DNA from: Gammaproteobacteria bacterium
Lineage (GTDB): Bacteria > Pseudomonadota > Gammaproteobacteria > Burkholderiales > Burkholderiaceae_D
NCBI GenBank assembly: GCA_903970185.1
Contig: CAJCIC010000052.1
Span: 1-46,339, forward strand
Direction: 5' to 3'
Length of the DNA: 46,339 nt
A program made the translations under genes and the position numbers. Below, piece after piece: positions 38,110 to 46,259 of the stretch (positions within the stretch are counted from its first letter, which is position 1; every line of letters begins with the position of its first letter). A model generated the notes under the pieces. The model made no database searches. It was given only the letters and a program-made list of their open reading frames with translations, and was not told the DNA's origin.

Positions 38110-39346
38110 GCGGGCTTTTCGGCTCGAAGTCTTCCAGGAATCGAAGTAGCACCGAGGTCGCGACTTCGGCGTCTTCGGCGGTCATGATCTCAAGCGGGTT
38201 GTGGCTGATGCCGCCGTTGCCACAGCGTACGAAGAGCATTGCCATCGGCGTGAAGCCGGCAAACTTCATTGCGTCATGGCCAGCGCCGCTTGGCAGCCTG
38301 CGCACTTTGACACCATGCTCGCCGATGGCGCTCGCCAGCTGTTCCTGAAGATACGGGTCACAGGGGGCGGCATTCAGATCGAAAAAACGCTGCCACTCGA
38401 GCACCACCTTGCGCTGCGCCGCGATGGCGTTGCAGGCGTTGGTCAGGGCGGCCTCGGCAGTGCGTCGTATGGCGTCATCGGGTGAGCGCAGATCGACGGT
38501 GAATTCGACGCGTCCCGGGATGACGTTGATGGCACCGCCTCCTGCGACCGAGATTTTACCCACGGTGGCAACCACGGGCGAGGGATCGGATTGCGCGAGT
38601 CGCTCGATGGCAAGCACCATCTCGGCAGCAGCCGCAAGCGCATCCCGTCGATTCGCCATGGGCACCGTTCCGGCATGGCCAGCCAGTCCGACCACGCTTG
38701 CCCTAAGCCTTGAGACGCCGGCGATCGCAGTGACGACGCCAACGGGCAAATTTTCACTGAGCAAGACCGGGCCCTGTTCGATGTGGCTCTCGATGAAGCA
38801 GGCGATGCGGCCCGGATCGCGCCTGACCGATTGCCATGCATCGGCATTGCCACCGAAATTTTCCAGCGCGCGGCGCATCGTGATGCCAGCGTCATCGCAT
38901 CGATCAAGCCAATTGACATCGAAACTGCCCGTGAGCGCGGCCGAGCCGATCATCGTCACCTCGAAGCGCACACCCTCCTCGTCGCCAAAGCCGATGACTT
39001 CGATGCCATGCCTTAGCCGCACACCGCGGCGATGCAGATCCTTGATGCATGCGATCGGCGAGAGGATGCCAAACAGTCCATCGTAGCGCCCGGCATCGAC
39101 GACGCTGTCCTGGTGCGAGCCGGTGACGATCACGGGGCTGTCGGCTTCGAGACCGGGGTAGCGACCGACGACGTTGCCAAGGGCGTCATAGCCGGCCTGC
39201 ATGCCGGCTTCGCGCATCAATCCGAGCAGGTAGTCACCGGCCTGTCGATGGGCATCGCTAAGGTAGGTTCGGGTGATGCCGCTGCTGCCCTGGGAGCAGG
39301 TGGCAAGAAAATCCGCCTGCTTGAGGATCTCGGTTCCAAAACGCAT
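38099..39346 (-). CDS. Zn-dependent hydrolase, allantoate amidohydrolase/N-carbamoyl-L-amino-acid hydrolase family
   Basis: A 415 aa enzyme of the AllC/HyuC family that hydrolyses ureido compounds. Metal and catalytic residues are present: His78 and Asp89 (GSHQDSVVDAGRYDG), Glu123-Glu124 (GFGDEEGVRF) and His188 (ESHIEQGPVL). Substrate-binding GRVEFTVDLRSPD and SGAGHDAM follow, and the last ligand is in ISHNPLE. GSHQDS replaces the usual GSHLDT. The start at MRFGTEIL is preferred; the frame is open to 39781 but crosses the divergent gene. A TATGC/GCATA palindrome lies 18-32 bases upstream of the start. It is coupled to the downstream M20 gene. Confidence 0.87.
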   Translation of the reverse strand: MRFGTEILKQADFLATCSQGSSGITRTYLSDAHRQAGDYLLGLMREAGMQAGYDALGNVVGRYPGLEADSPVIVTGSHQDSVVDAGRYDGLFGILSPIACIKDLHRRGVRLRHGIEVIGFGDEEGVRFEVTMIGSAALTGSFDVNWLDRCDDAGITMRRALENFGGNADAWQSVRRDPGRIACFIESHIEQGPVLLSENLPVGVVTAIAGVSRLRASVVGLAGHAGTVPMANRRDALAAAAEMVLAIERLAQSDPSPVVATVGKISVAGGGAINVIPGRVEFTVDLRSPDDAIRRTAEAALTNACNAIAAQRKVVLEWQRFFDLNAAPCDPYLQEQLASAIGEHGVKVRRLPSGAGHDAMKFAGFTPMAMLFVRCGNGGISHNPLEIMTAEDAEVATSVLLRFLEDFEPKSPHAA

Positions 39347-39363
39347 GATCGTGGTCTGGGAAA

Positions 39364-39378
39364 TATGCTCAAAGCATA
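39364..39378. promoter_or_regulatory. Palindrome in the divergent promoter region, candidate operator
   Basis: TATGC-TCAAA-GCATA is a perfect 5-bp inverted repeat in the 105-base gap between the divergent hydrolase and DOPA-dioxygenase-like genes. Its position 18-32 bases upstream of the hydrolase start fits a repressor site of the GntR or LysR kind. Confidence 0.4.
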
Positions 39379-39451
39379 CTGCATTGCGCCTTGAAACCCG
39401 CAACCGAAGGTACACTTTGGGGCGGCCCGGCCCAACCGTCACGCAAAACCC

Positions 39452-39808
39452 ATGCACCCGATCCCGTCGTTTCACGCCCACGTTTATTTCGATGCCCACA
39501 CGGTGAACAAGGCCACGCGCTTTTGCAAGCTCGCGGCTGAACGGTTTCCGGTGACGATGGGCCGGGTTCATCGAAAACCGGTCGGTCCGCATCCGGACTG
39601 GAGTTGCCAGCTGGTGTTCTCGGCGGCGGTGTTTGGCGCCTTCGTGCCGTGGCTCGCACTGAATCGCGACGGTCTGGTGATTTTCATTCATCCGGAGACG
39701 GGCGACGAGCTGCTTGACCACCGCGACCACGCCATATGGATGGGCGCGGTCAGACCGCTGAATCTTGCGATTTTCGAGCACTCCGGCGAGGCCCAGCCGG
39801 AGGGTTAG
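39452..39808 (+). CDS. DOPA 4,5-dioxygenase family protein
   Basis: A small 118 aa protein of the DOPA 4,5-dioxygenase (DODA-like) family. Motifs are FHAHVYFDAHT, the central GRVHRKPVGPHPDWSCQ, VPWLALNRDGLVIFIHPETG and the closing DHRDHAIWMG. The conserved His residues are candidate Fe(II) ligands. Bacterial members are mostly uncharacterised, and the substrate is presumed an aromatic diol. It is divergent from the ureidohydrolase gene. Its stop codon lies inside a terminator-like hairpin. Confidence 0.82.
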   Translation: MHPIPSFHAHVYFDAHTVNKATRFCKLAAERFPVTMGRVHRKPVGPHPDWSCQLVFSAAVFGAFVPWLALNRDGLVIFIHPETGDELLDHRDHAIWMGAVRPLNLAIFEHSGEAQPEG

Positions 39809-39820
39809 GGCAAACCCTCC
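39799..39820 (+). terminator. Hairpin overlapping the stop of the DOPA-dioxygenase-like gene
   Basis: A perfect 8-bp stem GGAGGGTT/AACCCTCC with a 6-base loop, followed by TGTTTACTTC. The T content is modest, so termination may be partial before the next gene. Confidence 0.45.
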
Positions 39821-39878
39821 TGTTTACTTCCCATACAGGGGGCCATCATCTTCAAACACGAGATTCTCTGGAGTGATG

Positions 39879-40166
39879 ATGGTCCATATTCTCGCCCGCA
39901 TCACCGTACGACCGGACGCTGCCGAGGCGGCCGCGAAACTGTTGCAAACGCTGGCGGCGGCATCGCGCAAGGAATCGGGTTGCATCAAGTACGAGCTCTA
40001 TCAGCAATCAGATTTCCCCCATGTGTTCCAGACCGTCGAGCAGTGGCAGGACAAGAACGCAGCCGACGCTCATCTGAAAACCGCGCACGTTGGCGCTGCG
40101 ATCACGGCTGCAGGCCCGCTGTTTACGGCCGTACCCGAAATACAGACCTATCAGCAGCTCGACTAG
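39879..40166 (+). CDS. Antibiotic biosynthesis monooxygenase (ABM/YgiN-type) domain protein
   Basis: A 95 aa dimeric alpha+beta-barrel protein. The first strand is VHILARITVRPDA, followed by ESGCIKYELYQQSD, VFQTVEQWQDKNAADAHLKT and the terminal PEIQTYQQL. Such proteins include quinol monooxygenases and heme-degrading enzymes, but many have no known activity. Tandem ATG codons at 39876/39879; TGGAG upstream suits the second. The stop is 6 bases from the convergent transglutaminase-like gene. Confidence 0.8.
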   Translation: MVHILARITVRPDAAEAAAKLLQTLAAASRKESGCIKYELYQQSDFPHVFQTVEQWQDKNAADAHLKTAHVGAAITAAGPLFTAVPEIQTYQQLD

Positions 40167-40172
40167 CGCCCG

Positions 40173-41111
40173 TCATTTGGCGATGGCGGATGCGCGTGAC
40201 TCGGGGGCGGCAGTCTTGCGGTTGACATCGCGCTGTTCGGCGAGCGCGAGCATGGCGTTACGGGCGACGCCGGTACCGCGCTTTTCCACGGCCGGGTCAC
40301 AGTTCGGCTCGATTTCGTCGGCCCACACGACAAAGCTGTTGAGCCAGTGCGGACCGAACGTGCTTGCCAGTGCGACATCGGTCGCGTCGCGGCCGCGCGC
40401 CATCAGGATGCGGCCGATGCGCGGCGTGTTATTGCGCGCATCGTAGGTGTACCACTGGCCGTCAAGGTAAGCCTCGAACCATCCGGCGAAATCCATCGGT
40501 GCGTCAACCGCAGGCACGCCGATGTCGCCAAGATAGCCCGTGCAGTAGCGCGCCGGAATATTCATGCAACGGCAAAACGTGACGGCCAGGTGCGCGAAAT
40601 CGCGGCACACGCCCTGGCCTTCGTTGTAGGCCTCCCAGGCGGTCTTGGTTCGCCTTGCATATTGGTAGCCAAACGTGATGTGGTTGTGCACGAAGTCGCA
40701 GATCGCCTGCACCCGGTCGCCTCCCGTGGGCCCGCTGCCAAACAGGCGCCAGGCGATCTCCGAGAGCTGGTCGGTCTCGCAGTAGCGACTGCCAAGCAGA
40801 TAGACGAGGGTGTCTTCGGGCAGCTGATCGACGGGCGTCTGGGCCACGCCGGCGCCGACCGCTTCAACTTCGCCGCTGTCGCTAACGATGGCGTCAGCGC
40901 TGATGCGAAATTGCCCCGCAGGCGCAACCAGCCGGCTGCACCAGTTGCCAAACGCGTCGCGATACGAGGTCACCGGCACCGCCGGGGCGATGCTCATGTG
41001 ATCCGGAACGACAATTCGCGCGGCAAGCGAATAATGGATGTTGAGGTTGAGAATCATGGGAGTCGGCTGCGGACAGTCGTACACCATGTCGTAGCCGACG
41101 CGGATGAGCAT
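40173..41111 (-). CDS. Transglutaminase-like cysteine protein lacking the usual active-site His
   Basis: A 312 aa cytoplasmic protein of the bacterial transglutaminase-like superfamily. The nucleophile region is intact: Cys169 in GQGVCRDFAHLAVTFCR. The second motif, usually HAWxE, reads DFAGWFEAY (207-215), so Ala209 replaces His. The Asp motif is present as YDARNN with Asp224. It could be a protease, an amidase or an inactive binding protein. The start at MLIRVGYDMVYDCPQ is the family start; a longer frame to 41156 exists. It converges with the ABM gene and is divergent from the alpha/beta hydrolase. Confidence 0.82.
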   Translation of the reverse strand: MLIRVGYDMVYDCPQPTPMILNLNIHYSLAARIVVPDHMSIAPAVPVTSYRDAFGNWCSRLVAPAGQFRISADAIVSDSGEVEAVGAGVAQTPVDQLPEDTLVYLLGSRYCETDQLSEIAWRLFGSGPTGGDRVQAICDFVHNHITFGYQYARRTKTAWEAYNEGQGVCRDFAHLAVTFCRCMNIPARYCTGYLGDIGVPAVDAPMDFAGWFEAYLDGQWYTYDARNNTPRIGRILMARGRDATDVALASTFGPHWLNSFVVWADEIEPNCDPAVEKRGTGVARNAMLALAEQRDVNRKTAAPESRASAIAK

Positions 41112-41211
41112 GATAAATTTCCCGAAATGGATATTGCGCAGACTGCTCTTTAGCAATCGTCATGCCGGTTGGCACGAAGGCGGGGCGGCGGCCCCGGGAG
41201 GACGCCACCAC

Positions 41212-41217
41212 TATAAT
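41212..41217 (+). promoter_or_regulatory. Candidate -10 element of the alpha/beta hydrolase gene
   Basis: A perfect TATAAT, with transcription expected to start near 41224. This makes the TTG at 41255 a better start than the ATG at 41162, which lies upstream of this -10. No good -35 is visible. Confidence 0.4.
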
Positions 41218-41254
41218 CGGTTCTTCCTTGGGCTTCCCGCGCGGATTTTTCACC

Positions 41255-42208
41255 TTGGACGCAGAATATCGCCCGAAACGGCAAGCGCGCTCGCAATTTC
41301 TGGCCGTCAACAGGCTGAACTACCACATCCGCGCATGGGGCGATCCTGACCATCCGCTTCTCGTCATGCTTCACGGCTGGATGGATGTCTCCGCCTCCTT
41401 CCAGTTTCTGGTCGATGCGCTGGCCGGCGATTGGCATGTCATCGCCCCGGACTGGCGCGGCTACGGCCTTAGCGAATGGACGCAGGCGTCGTGTTACTGG
41501 ATGCCTGACTATCTCGCCGATCTCGATCAGATCCTCGCCCATTATTCGCCGCAACAACCGGTGCGACTGATCGGCCACAGCATGGGGGGCAACGCCGCGT
41601 GCATGTATGCCGGCGTCCGTCCTGAGCGCATACGGGCACTGGTCAACCTCGAGGGGCTGGGACTGCCGGGCGATCCGCCCGAGGCGGCACCCAGGCGCGC
41701 CCGAGCCTGGCTTGACGCTCTCGCACACCCGCCCGTGCTCAAGGACTATGACTCCTTCGAGGCGGTGGCAAGGCGATTGCAAAAGACCAACGCCAGGCTC
41801 TCTGACGACCGTGCCGCCTATCTCGCGCGCCACTGGGCGGCGCAAAACCAGGCCGGGCGCTTCGCATTGCGTGCCGATCCTGCGCACAAGATTCCCAACC
41901 CATCGACTTACCGCGTGGCCGACGTGATCGCAACCTGGGAACAGATCCTGGCACCGGTGCTTTGGGTCATGGCGCGCGACTCGGAGTATGCGCTGAAGAT
42001 GGAGGCGGTTGCCGACTATGCGCAACGCCTTGCCCATATCGGCTCACTCGAGCGCGTGTGGATCGACGACACCGGCCACATGCTGCATCACGACCACGCT
42101 GAAGAGCTGGCGCCCTTGATCGAGGATTTCCTCTTGCGCCACGGTGCCGGATTTGGCGCCAGCGCGCTTTTGCAGGACGGCAACACCACTTCGCCAAGGT
42201 CGCTGTAA
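41255..42208 (+). CDS. Alpha/beta hydrolase
   Basis: About 317 aa, alpha/beta-hydrolase fold. The oxyanion region is VMLHGWMDVSASF, the nucleophile elbow is GHSMGG with catalytic Ser, and the late catalytic His is in DDTGHMLHHDHAEEL. VMARDSEYA carries a candidate acidic residue. The substrate is not predictable. The start is uncertain: TTG 41255 (LDAEYRPK) fits the TATAAT at 41212. ATG 41162 would add 31 residues without similarity. The stop is 9 bases before the PHP gene, so the two are probably co-transcribed. Confidence 0.85.
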   Translation: MDAEYRPKRQARSQFLAVNRLNYHIRAWGDPDHPLLVMLHGWMDVSASFQFLVDALAGDWHVIAPDWRGYGLSEWTQASCYWMPDYLADLDQILAHYSPQQPVRLIGHSMGGNAACMYAGVRPERIRALVNLEGLGLPGDPPEAAPRRARAWLDALAHPPVLKDYDSFEAVARRLQKTNARLSDDRAAYLARHWAAQNQAGRFALRADPAHKIPNPSTYRVADVIATWEQILAPVLWVMARDSEYALKMEAVADYAQRLAHIGSLERVWIDDTGHMLHHDHAEELAPLIEDFLLRHGAGFGASALLQDGNTTSPRSL

Positions 42209-42217
42209 ACTCGGCCT

Positions 42218-43072
42218 ATGCATTACCCCAACGCGCACGCGGTCAACGCCGATTTGCACTGTCATTCGACGGTGTCAGACGGCACGCTGTCGCCAACCGA
42301 GATTGCAACGCGCGCTTTCGAGAATGGCGTCGAGCTGTGGTCGTTGACCGATCACGACGAGATTGGTGGCCAGGAGGAGGCAGCAAGCGCGGCCAAGGCG
42401 CTTGGCCTCGCCTATGTGACGGGCGTGGAAATTTCCGTCAGCTGGGCGTCCGAGACCTTGCACATCGTCGGGCTCAATTTCGATCCCGATGATGCCGCGC
42501 TCGAGGCCGGCTTGCAGCAGACCCGCTCGGGCCGCGCGCGCCGCGCCGAACAGATGGGCGAGCAACTGCGCAAGGTCGGCATCGAGGGCGCCTTCGAGGG
42601 GGCCTTGAGCTATGCCGGCAATCCGAACCTGGTCAGCCGCACGCACTTTGCGCGCTTTCTCGTCGAACGCGGCATTTGCAGCGACGTGCGCGACGTCTTT
42701 AGCAACTATCTGATCGCAGGCAAGCCGGGCTTTGTCGAGATGCAGTGGGCAACCCTTGCCGAAGCCATCGGCTGGATTCGCGCTGCCGGCGGGGTCGCCG
42801 TGCTTGCGCATCCGGGACGCTACCGCCTAAGCGCACTCGAGGCGGATGTCATGGTCGAAGAATTCATGCGCCTCGGAGGGCGTGCTGTCGAGGTCATCAC
42901 CGGCAGCCACAACGCCAGCCAGTACCGGAAATACACGGCGCTGGCGCAGGAGTTTGGCCTGATGGGCTCGCGCGGCTCCGACTTTCACAGCCTGGGCGAG
43001 AGCCACACCGATCTTGGCGCGCTGCCGCCTCTGCCAGATGCCCTAACGCCGGTCTGGCACGACTGGCTGTAA
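42218..43072 (+). CDS. rnm: PHP-domain phosphoesterase, RNase AM/3',5'-nucleoside bisphosphate phosphatase type
   Basis: A 284 aa protein of the YciV/TrpH group. Characterised relatives hydrolyse 3',5'-nucleoside bisphosphates and trim RNA 5' ends. PHP metal-binding motifs are DLHCHSTVSDGTLSP near the start, WSLTDHDEIGG, GVEISVSW, VLAHPGRY and GSDFHS near the C-terminus. The length matches the family. As in E. coli, the yciO gene follows on the same strand, which supports the assignment. Confidence 0.88.
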   Translation: MHYPNAHAVNADLHCHSTVSDGTLSPTEIATRAFENGVELWSLTDHDEIGGQEEAASAAKALGLAYVTGVEISVSWASETLHIVGLNFDPDDAALEAGLQQTRSGRARRAEQMGEQLRKVGIEGAFEGALSYAGNPNLVSRTHFARFLVERGICSDVRDVFSNYLIAGKPGFVEMQWATLAEAIGWIRAAGGVAVLAHPGRYRLSALEADVMVEEFMRLGGRAVEVITGSHNASQYRKYTALAQEFGLMGSRGSDFHSLGESHTDLGALPPLPDALTPVWHDWL

Positions 43073-43115
43073 CAAGCCCACCGCGTGCTCGCGCGGCTTC
43101 CCTGGCGATGCAAGA

Positions 43116-43763
43116 ATGGCCCAATATTTTCTTATTCATCCTGTTGATCCGCAGTTGCGTCTCGTGCGCCAGGCAGCAGCCATGCTGCGCGAAGGCGCGG
43201 TGGCTGCCATCCCCACGGATTCGCTCTATGCGCTTGGCTGTCGTATCGATGATCGCGATGCCGTCGTGAAGATGCGGCGCATCCGTGCCATCGACGAAAA
43301 GCACCACCTGACGCTGCTCTGCCGTGATCTGTCGGAAATTGCCGAGTACGCGCAAATCGACAACAGCCAGTACCGGCTCTTAAAGAAGGTCACGCCCGGG
43401 CCTTACACTTTCATCCTGCAGGCCACACGCGAAGTACCCAAGCGTGTCTCGCACCCGTCGCGAAAGACCATCGGCCTGCGTGTCCCGGACCACCCGATTG
43501 CGCTCGCGTTGCTGGCCGAAATTGGCATGCCGCTGCTGGCGACCACGCTGATCCTTCCGGGGGAAGTCGAGGCGCTCAACGGCGGCTGGGAAATGCGCGA
43601 ACGCCTTGAGCATGAGGTCGAACTGATCATCGACGGCGGCGCGTGCGGCGTGCTGCCAACGACGGTTGTCGACCTGACAGGGCCGGTGCCGGTGCTCGTG
43701 CGCCGCGGTCGCGGCGCACTGGCACCGTTCGAGTTCGACGCCAGCGTCGTCTCTGGCGCCTGA
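43116..43763 (+). CDS. yciO: YciO/Sua5/YrdC-type protein
   Basis: A 215 aa protein with the YrdC double-stranded-RNA/nucleotide-binding fold related to threonylcarbamoyl-AMP synthase. Seen are GAVAAIPTDSLYALGC with the conserved PTDTxYxLxC-like segment (Ser replacing Thr), KHHLTLLCRDLSEIAEYA, VTPGPYTFILQAT and the PTTVVDLTG tail. It is the YciO branch rather than TsaC, so the role in tRNA t6A formation is uncertain. It lies 43 bases after the PHP gene and 23 bases before the M50 protease. Confidence 0.9.
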   Translation: MAQYFLIHPVDPQLRLVRQAAAMLREGAVAAIPTDSLYALGCRIDDRDAVVKMRRIRAIDEKHHLTLLCRDLSEIAEYAQIDNSQYRLLKKVTPGPYTFILQATREVPKRVSHPSRKTIGLRVPDHPIALALLAEIGMPLLATTLILPGEVEALNGGWEMRERLEHEVELIIDGGACGVLPTTVVDLTGPVPVLVRRGRGALAPFEFDASVVSGA

Positions 43764-43772
43764 GCCGGCCTG

Positions 43773-43778
43773 TACAAT
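43773..43778 (+). promoter_or_regulatory. Candidate -10 element immediately before the M50 protease
   Basis: TACAAT in the short gap after yciO, only 8 bases before the protease ATG at 43787. Transcription would start at or within a few bases of the ATG. No -35 was assigned. Confidence 0.4.
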
Positions 43779-43786
43779 CGCCGCCC

Positions 43787-44443
43787 ATGGACGCCCTTCT
43801 TCAGACCATCGCGGTCTACTTTTTGCCGGTCGTATTCGCCATCACGGTGCACGAGGTCGCCCACGGCTACGTGGCCCGCTATTTCGGCGACACCACCGCG
43901 TACCTTGCCGGTCGCATCAGCCTTAACCCGATTCGGCACATCGATCCGATTGGCACCATCTTGGTCCCGCTGGTCGTGCTCGGCTTGTCGATGTCGGTCG
44001 GCCAGACCTTCATGTTTGGCTGGGCCAAGCCGGTCCCCGTCAATTTTGCCAACCTGAGACATCCAAAGCAGGACATGCTGTGGGTCGCGATTGCCGGACC
44101 GATGACCAATTTCTGCATGGTGTTTGGCTGGGCCCTGGTGCTCAAGATCCTCGTGGTCACGGGCAGTTCGTCGGGGGACTTCGCAGCCCGGATGGCGCTT
44201 GCCGGGATTGCCGTCAACATCAGTTTCATGCTGCTCAACCTGATCCCGATTCCGCCGCTTGACGGCGGCCGCGTCGCCGTCTCGCTGCTGCCGCCAAGGC
44301 TCGCCTGGCAGTACGCCAAGCTCGAGCGCTACGGCATCCTGATTCTGATCGTGCTGCTGCAGCTGCCGCTTTTGAGAATCATCCTTTTGCCGCTGTTTTC
44401 TGCGATGTATCAACTGGTTCGCGTCACTTTCGCATTCTCCTAA
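43787..44443 (+). CDS. Site-2 protease-like M50 metallopeptidase (membrane)
   Basis: A 218 aa polytopic membrane protein with about five or six hydrophobic helices. The zinc motif HEVAH is at 22-26 in VHEVAHGYVARYFGD, and the third ligand Asp159 is in NLIPIPPLDGGR. This is the compact, PDZ-less rhomboid-adjacent type common beside trpS in betaproteobacteria. The substrate is unknown. The start ATG at 43787 has no Shine-Dalgarno sequence; the frame extends upstream to 43643 only within yciO. trpS follows 4 bases after its stop. Confidence 0.9.
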   Translation: MDALLQTIAVYFLPVVFAITVHEVAHGYVARYFGDTTAYLAGRISLNPIRHIDPIGTILVPLVVLGLSMSVGQTFMFGWAKPVPVNFANLRHPKQDMLWVAIAGPMTNFCMVFGWALVLKILVVTGSSSGDFAARMALAGIAVNISFMLLNLIPIPPLDGGRVAVSLLPPRLAWQYAKLERYGILILIVLLQLPLLRIILLPLFSAMYQLVRVTFAFS

Positions 44444-44447
44444 AGCC

Positions 44448-45650
44448 ATGTATCCCGTCCGTGTTCTGTCAGGCATGCGTCCTACTGGTGCCATGCACAT
44501 CGGCCATCTCCACGGTGCGCTCATCAACTGGGTCCGTTTGCAGACCGAATATCCGTGCTTCTTTTTTGTCGCCGATTATCACGCGCTAACCACCGCCTAT
44601 GAGGATCCCGACATCATCGGCAAGAGCGTTTGGGAGATGCTCGTCGACTGGCTTGCGGCCGGACTCGACCCGAACCAGTCGACGATCTTCATCCAGAGCC
44701 GGGTGCCCGAGCACGCCGAGCTGTCGCTGCTGCTTGGCATGTCAACGCCACTGGGCTGGCTCGAACGCGTGCCGACCTACAAGGAACAGCTCGAGCGCCT
44801 GTCGCAAAAGGATCTCCTGACCTATGGATTTCTCGGCTATCCGGTGATGCAGGCCGCCGATATCCTGGTCTATCGTGCAAGCATGGTGCCGGTGGGCGAG
44901 GACCAGGTGCCGCACATCGAGATGACGCGGGAAATCGCGCGGCGCTTTAACCATCTGTTCGGCCGCGAGCCTGGCTTTGAGCAGCGTGCACGCGAAGCCA
45001 TGCGGCGTCTTGGCAGCAAGCGCGCAAAACTCTACGAGGAGTTGCGCACCCGCTACCAGGAGCAAGGCGATGACACCGCGCTCGAGCAGGGCCGGGCACT
45101 CCTGTCGAGCGCGCAAAGCCTGTCGCTTGGCGATCGCGAGAGACTGTTTGGCTTTCTCGAAGGCTCGCGCAAGCTGATCCTGGTCGAACCGCACGCGCGT
45201 CTGACCAAGTCACCCCGTCTTCCCGGGCTTGATGGCCAGAAGATGAGCAAGAGCTACAACAATGCGATTGCCATGCGGGAAGATCCTGCCGAGGTCACGC
45301 GCAAGATCCGCACGATGCAAACCGACCCGGCGCGCGTGCGACGCAACGATCCCGGCAATCCGGAACTGTGCCCGGTGTGGCAGCTGCACCAGGTCTACAC
45401 CGACGAGGCGACGCATGCGTGGGTCCAGCATGGGTGTCGCACGGCTGCAATCGGTTGCCTGGATTGCAAGCAACCGGTGATCGATGCCTTGCTGCGCGAG
45501 CAGGGGCCGATTCGCGAGCGGGCACAGCAGTATCTCGATGACCCGACGCTCTTGCGCAACATTGTTGCAGACGGCTGCGACAAGGCCAGAAAGGCCGCGC
45601 AGGAGACGATGCGCGATGTGCGCGAAGCGATGGGGCTGCAATACACTTGA
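44448..45650 (+). CDS. trpS: Tryptophanyl-tRNA synthetase
   Basis: A class Ic synthetase of 400 aa charging tRNA-Trp. HIGH is at residues 17-20 (MHIGHLHG) and KMSKS at 265-269 (GQKMSKSYNN). Compared with the ~334 aa E. coli enzyme it carries about 60 extra residues between GEDQVPHIEMTREIARRFN and the KMSKS loop, an insertion typical of longer betaproteobacterial TrpS. It starts 4 bases after the M50 gene. The downstream methyltransferase starts within its stop (TTGA). Confidence 0.97.
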   Translation: MYPVRVLSGMRPTGAMHIGHLHGALINWVRLQTEYPCFFFVADYHALTTAYEDPDIIGKSVWEMLVDWLAAGLDPNQSTIFIQSRVPEHAELSLLLGMSTPLGWLERVPTYKEQLERLSQKDLLTYGFLGYPVMQAADILVYRASMVPVGEDQVPHIEMTREIARRFNHLFGREPGFEQRAREAMRRLGSKRAKLYEELRTRYQEQGDDTALEQGRALLSSAQSLSLGDRERLFGFLEGSRKLILVEPHARLTKSPRLPGLDGQKMSKSYNNAIAMREDPAEVTRKIRTMQTDPARVRRNDPGNPELCPVWQLHQVYTDEATHAWVQHGCRTAAIGCLDCKQPVIDALLREQGPIRERAQQYLDDPTLLRNIVADGCDKARKAAQETMRDVREAMGLQYT

Positions 45651-46180
45651 GCGCCAGTGCGCCAGGTGCACAACCTTCTTCCTGGCTCGTGCGTTTTGCC
45701 CCGCTCCTGCCAGCGGGCGCGCACGTGCTGGACGTCGCCGCCGGCCACGGCCGCAACGCACGCTGGCTGGCGCAAGCGGGGTTTCACGTCACGGCGATCG
45801 ATCGTGACGAGCAGGCCCTTGGCGCCTGCGGTGCGGCGCGCACCGTGTGTGTCGATCTGGAGGCCGGGCCGCCCCCCTTGGCTGGGCAACGCTTTGATGC
45901 GGTGGTGGTCATGAATTACCTCCATCGGCCGCTTTTTGCCGCGATTTCAGGCTGGCTCGCGCCGCACGGCATCCTGATCTACGAGACCTTTGCCAAGGGA
46001 CAGGAGCTCGTGGGTCGGCCGACCAATCCGGATTTCCTGTTGCAGCGCGGGGAACTGCTCAGGGCATTCGCGGGCCTCACGGTTGTCGCTTTTGAGGACG
46101 GCATCGTCAACGAGGGCCAGACGCGCGTCGTGCAGCGCCTTTGTGCAAGTGCGGATTCGATGCCCAAAGCACTCGGCTGA
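45647..46180 (+). CDS. Class I SAM-dependent methyltransferase
   Basis: A 177 aa protein. SAM-binding motif I is VLDVAAGHGRNARWLAQAG, followed by the acidic loop AIDRDEQAL, motif IV FDAVVVMNYLHRP and the ILIYETFAKG strand. The acceptor substrate is unknown. Start TTG at 45647 overlaps the trpS stop as TTGA, implying translational coupling; no ATG lies near the N-terminus. It is short at the N-terminus compared with many relatives, but the fold core is complete. Confidence 0.82.
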   Translation: MSASAPGAQPSSWLVRFAPLLPAGAHVLDVAAGHGRNARWLAQAGFHVTAIDRDEQALGACGAARTVCVDLEAGPPPLAGQRFDAVVVMNYLHRPLFAAISGWLAPHGILIYETFAKGQELVGRPTNPDFLLQRGELLRAFAGLTVVAFEDGIVNEGQTRVVQRLCASADSMPKALG

Positions 46181-46227
46181 TTGCCTTGCGGCTCGCCTCG
46201 TGGGCGCTAAAGCACCCCCAAATCCGC

Positions 46228-46233
46228 TAGAAT
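46228..46233 (+). promoter_or_regulatory. Candidate -10 element of dapA
   Basis: TAGAAT 26 bases before the dapA ATG, in the 79-base gap after the methyltransferase gene. No clear -35 is visible. Confidence 0.35.
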
Positions 46234-46259
46234 CTCGCTTTTGCCGAGCCCGACTGTCC

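Noticed and set aside
36718..38187. 489-codon plus-strand frame over the M20 gene
   Set aside because: No recognisable domain; catalytic M20 motifs are all on the minus strand in the same region.
43403..44527. 374-codon antisense frame over yciO and the M50 gene
   Set aside because: Low-complexity Asp/Arg/Gln-rich shadow; both plus-strand genes have clear motifs.
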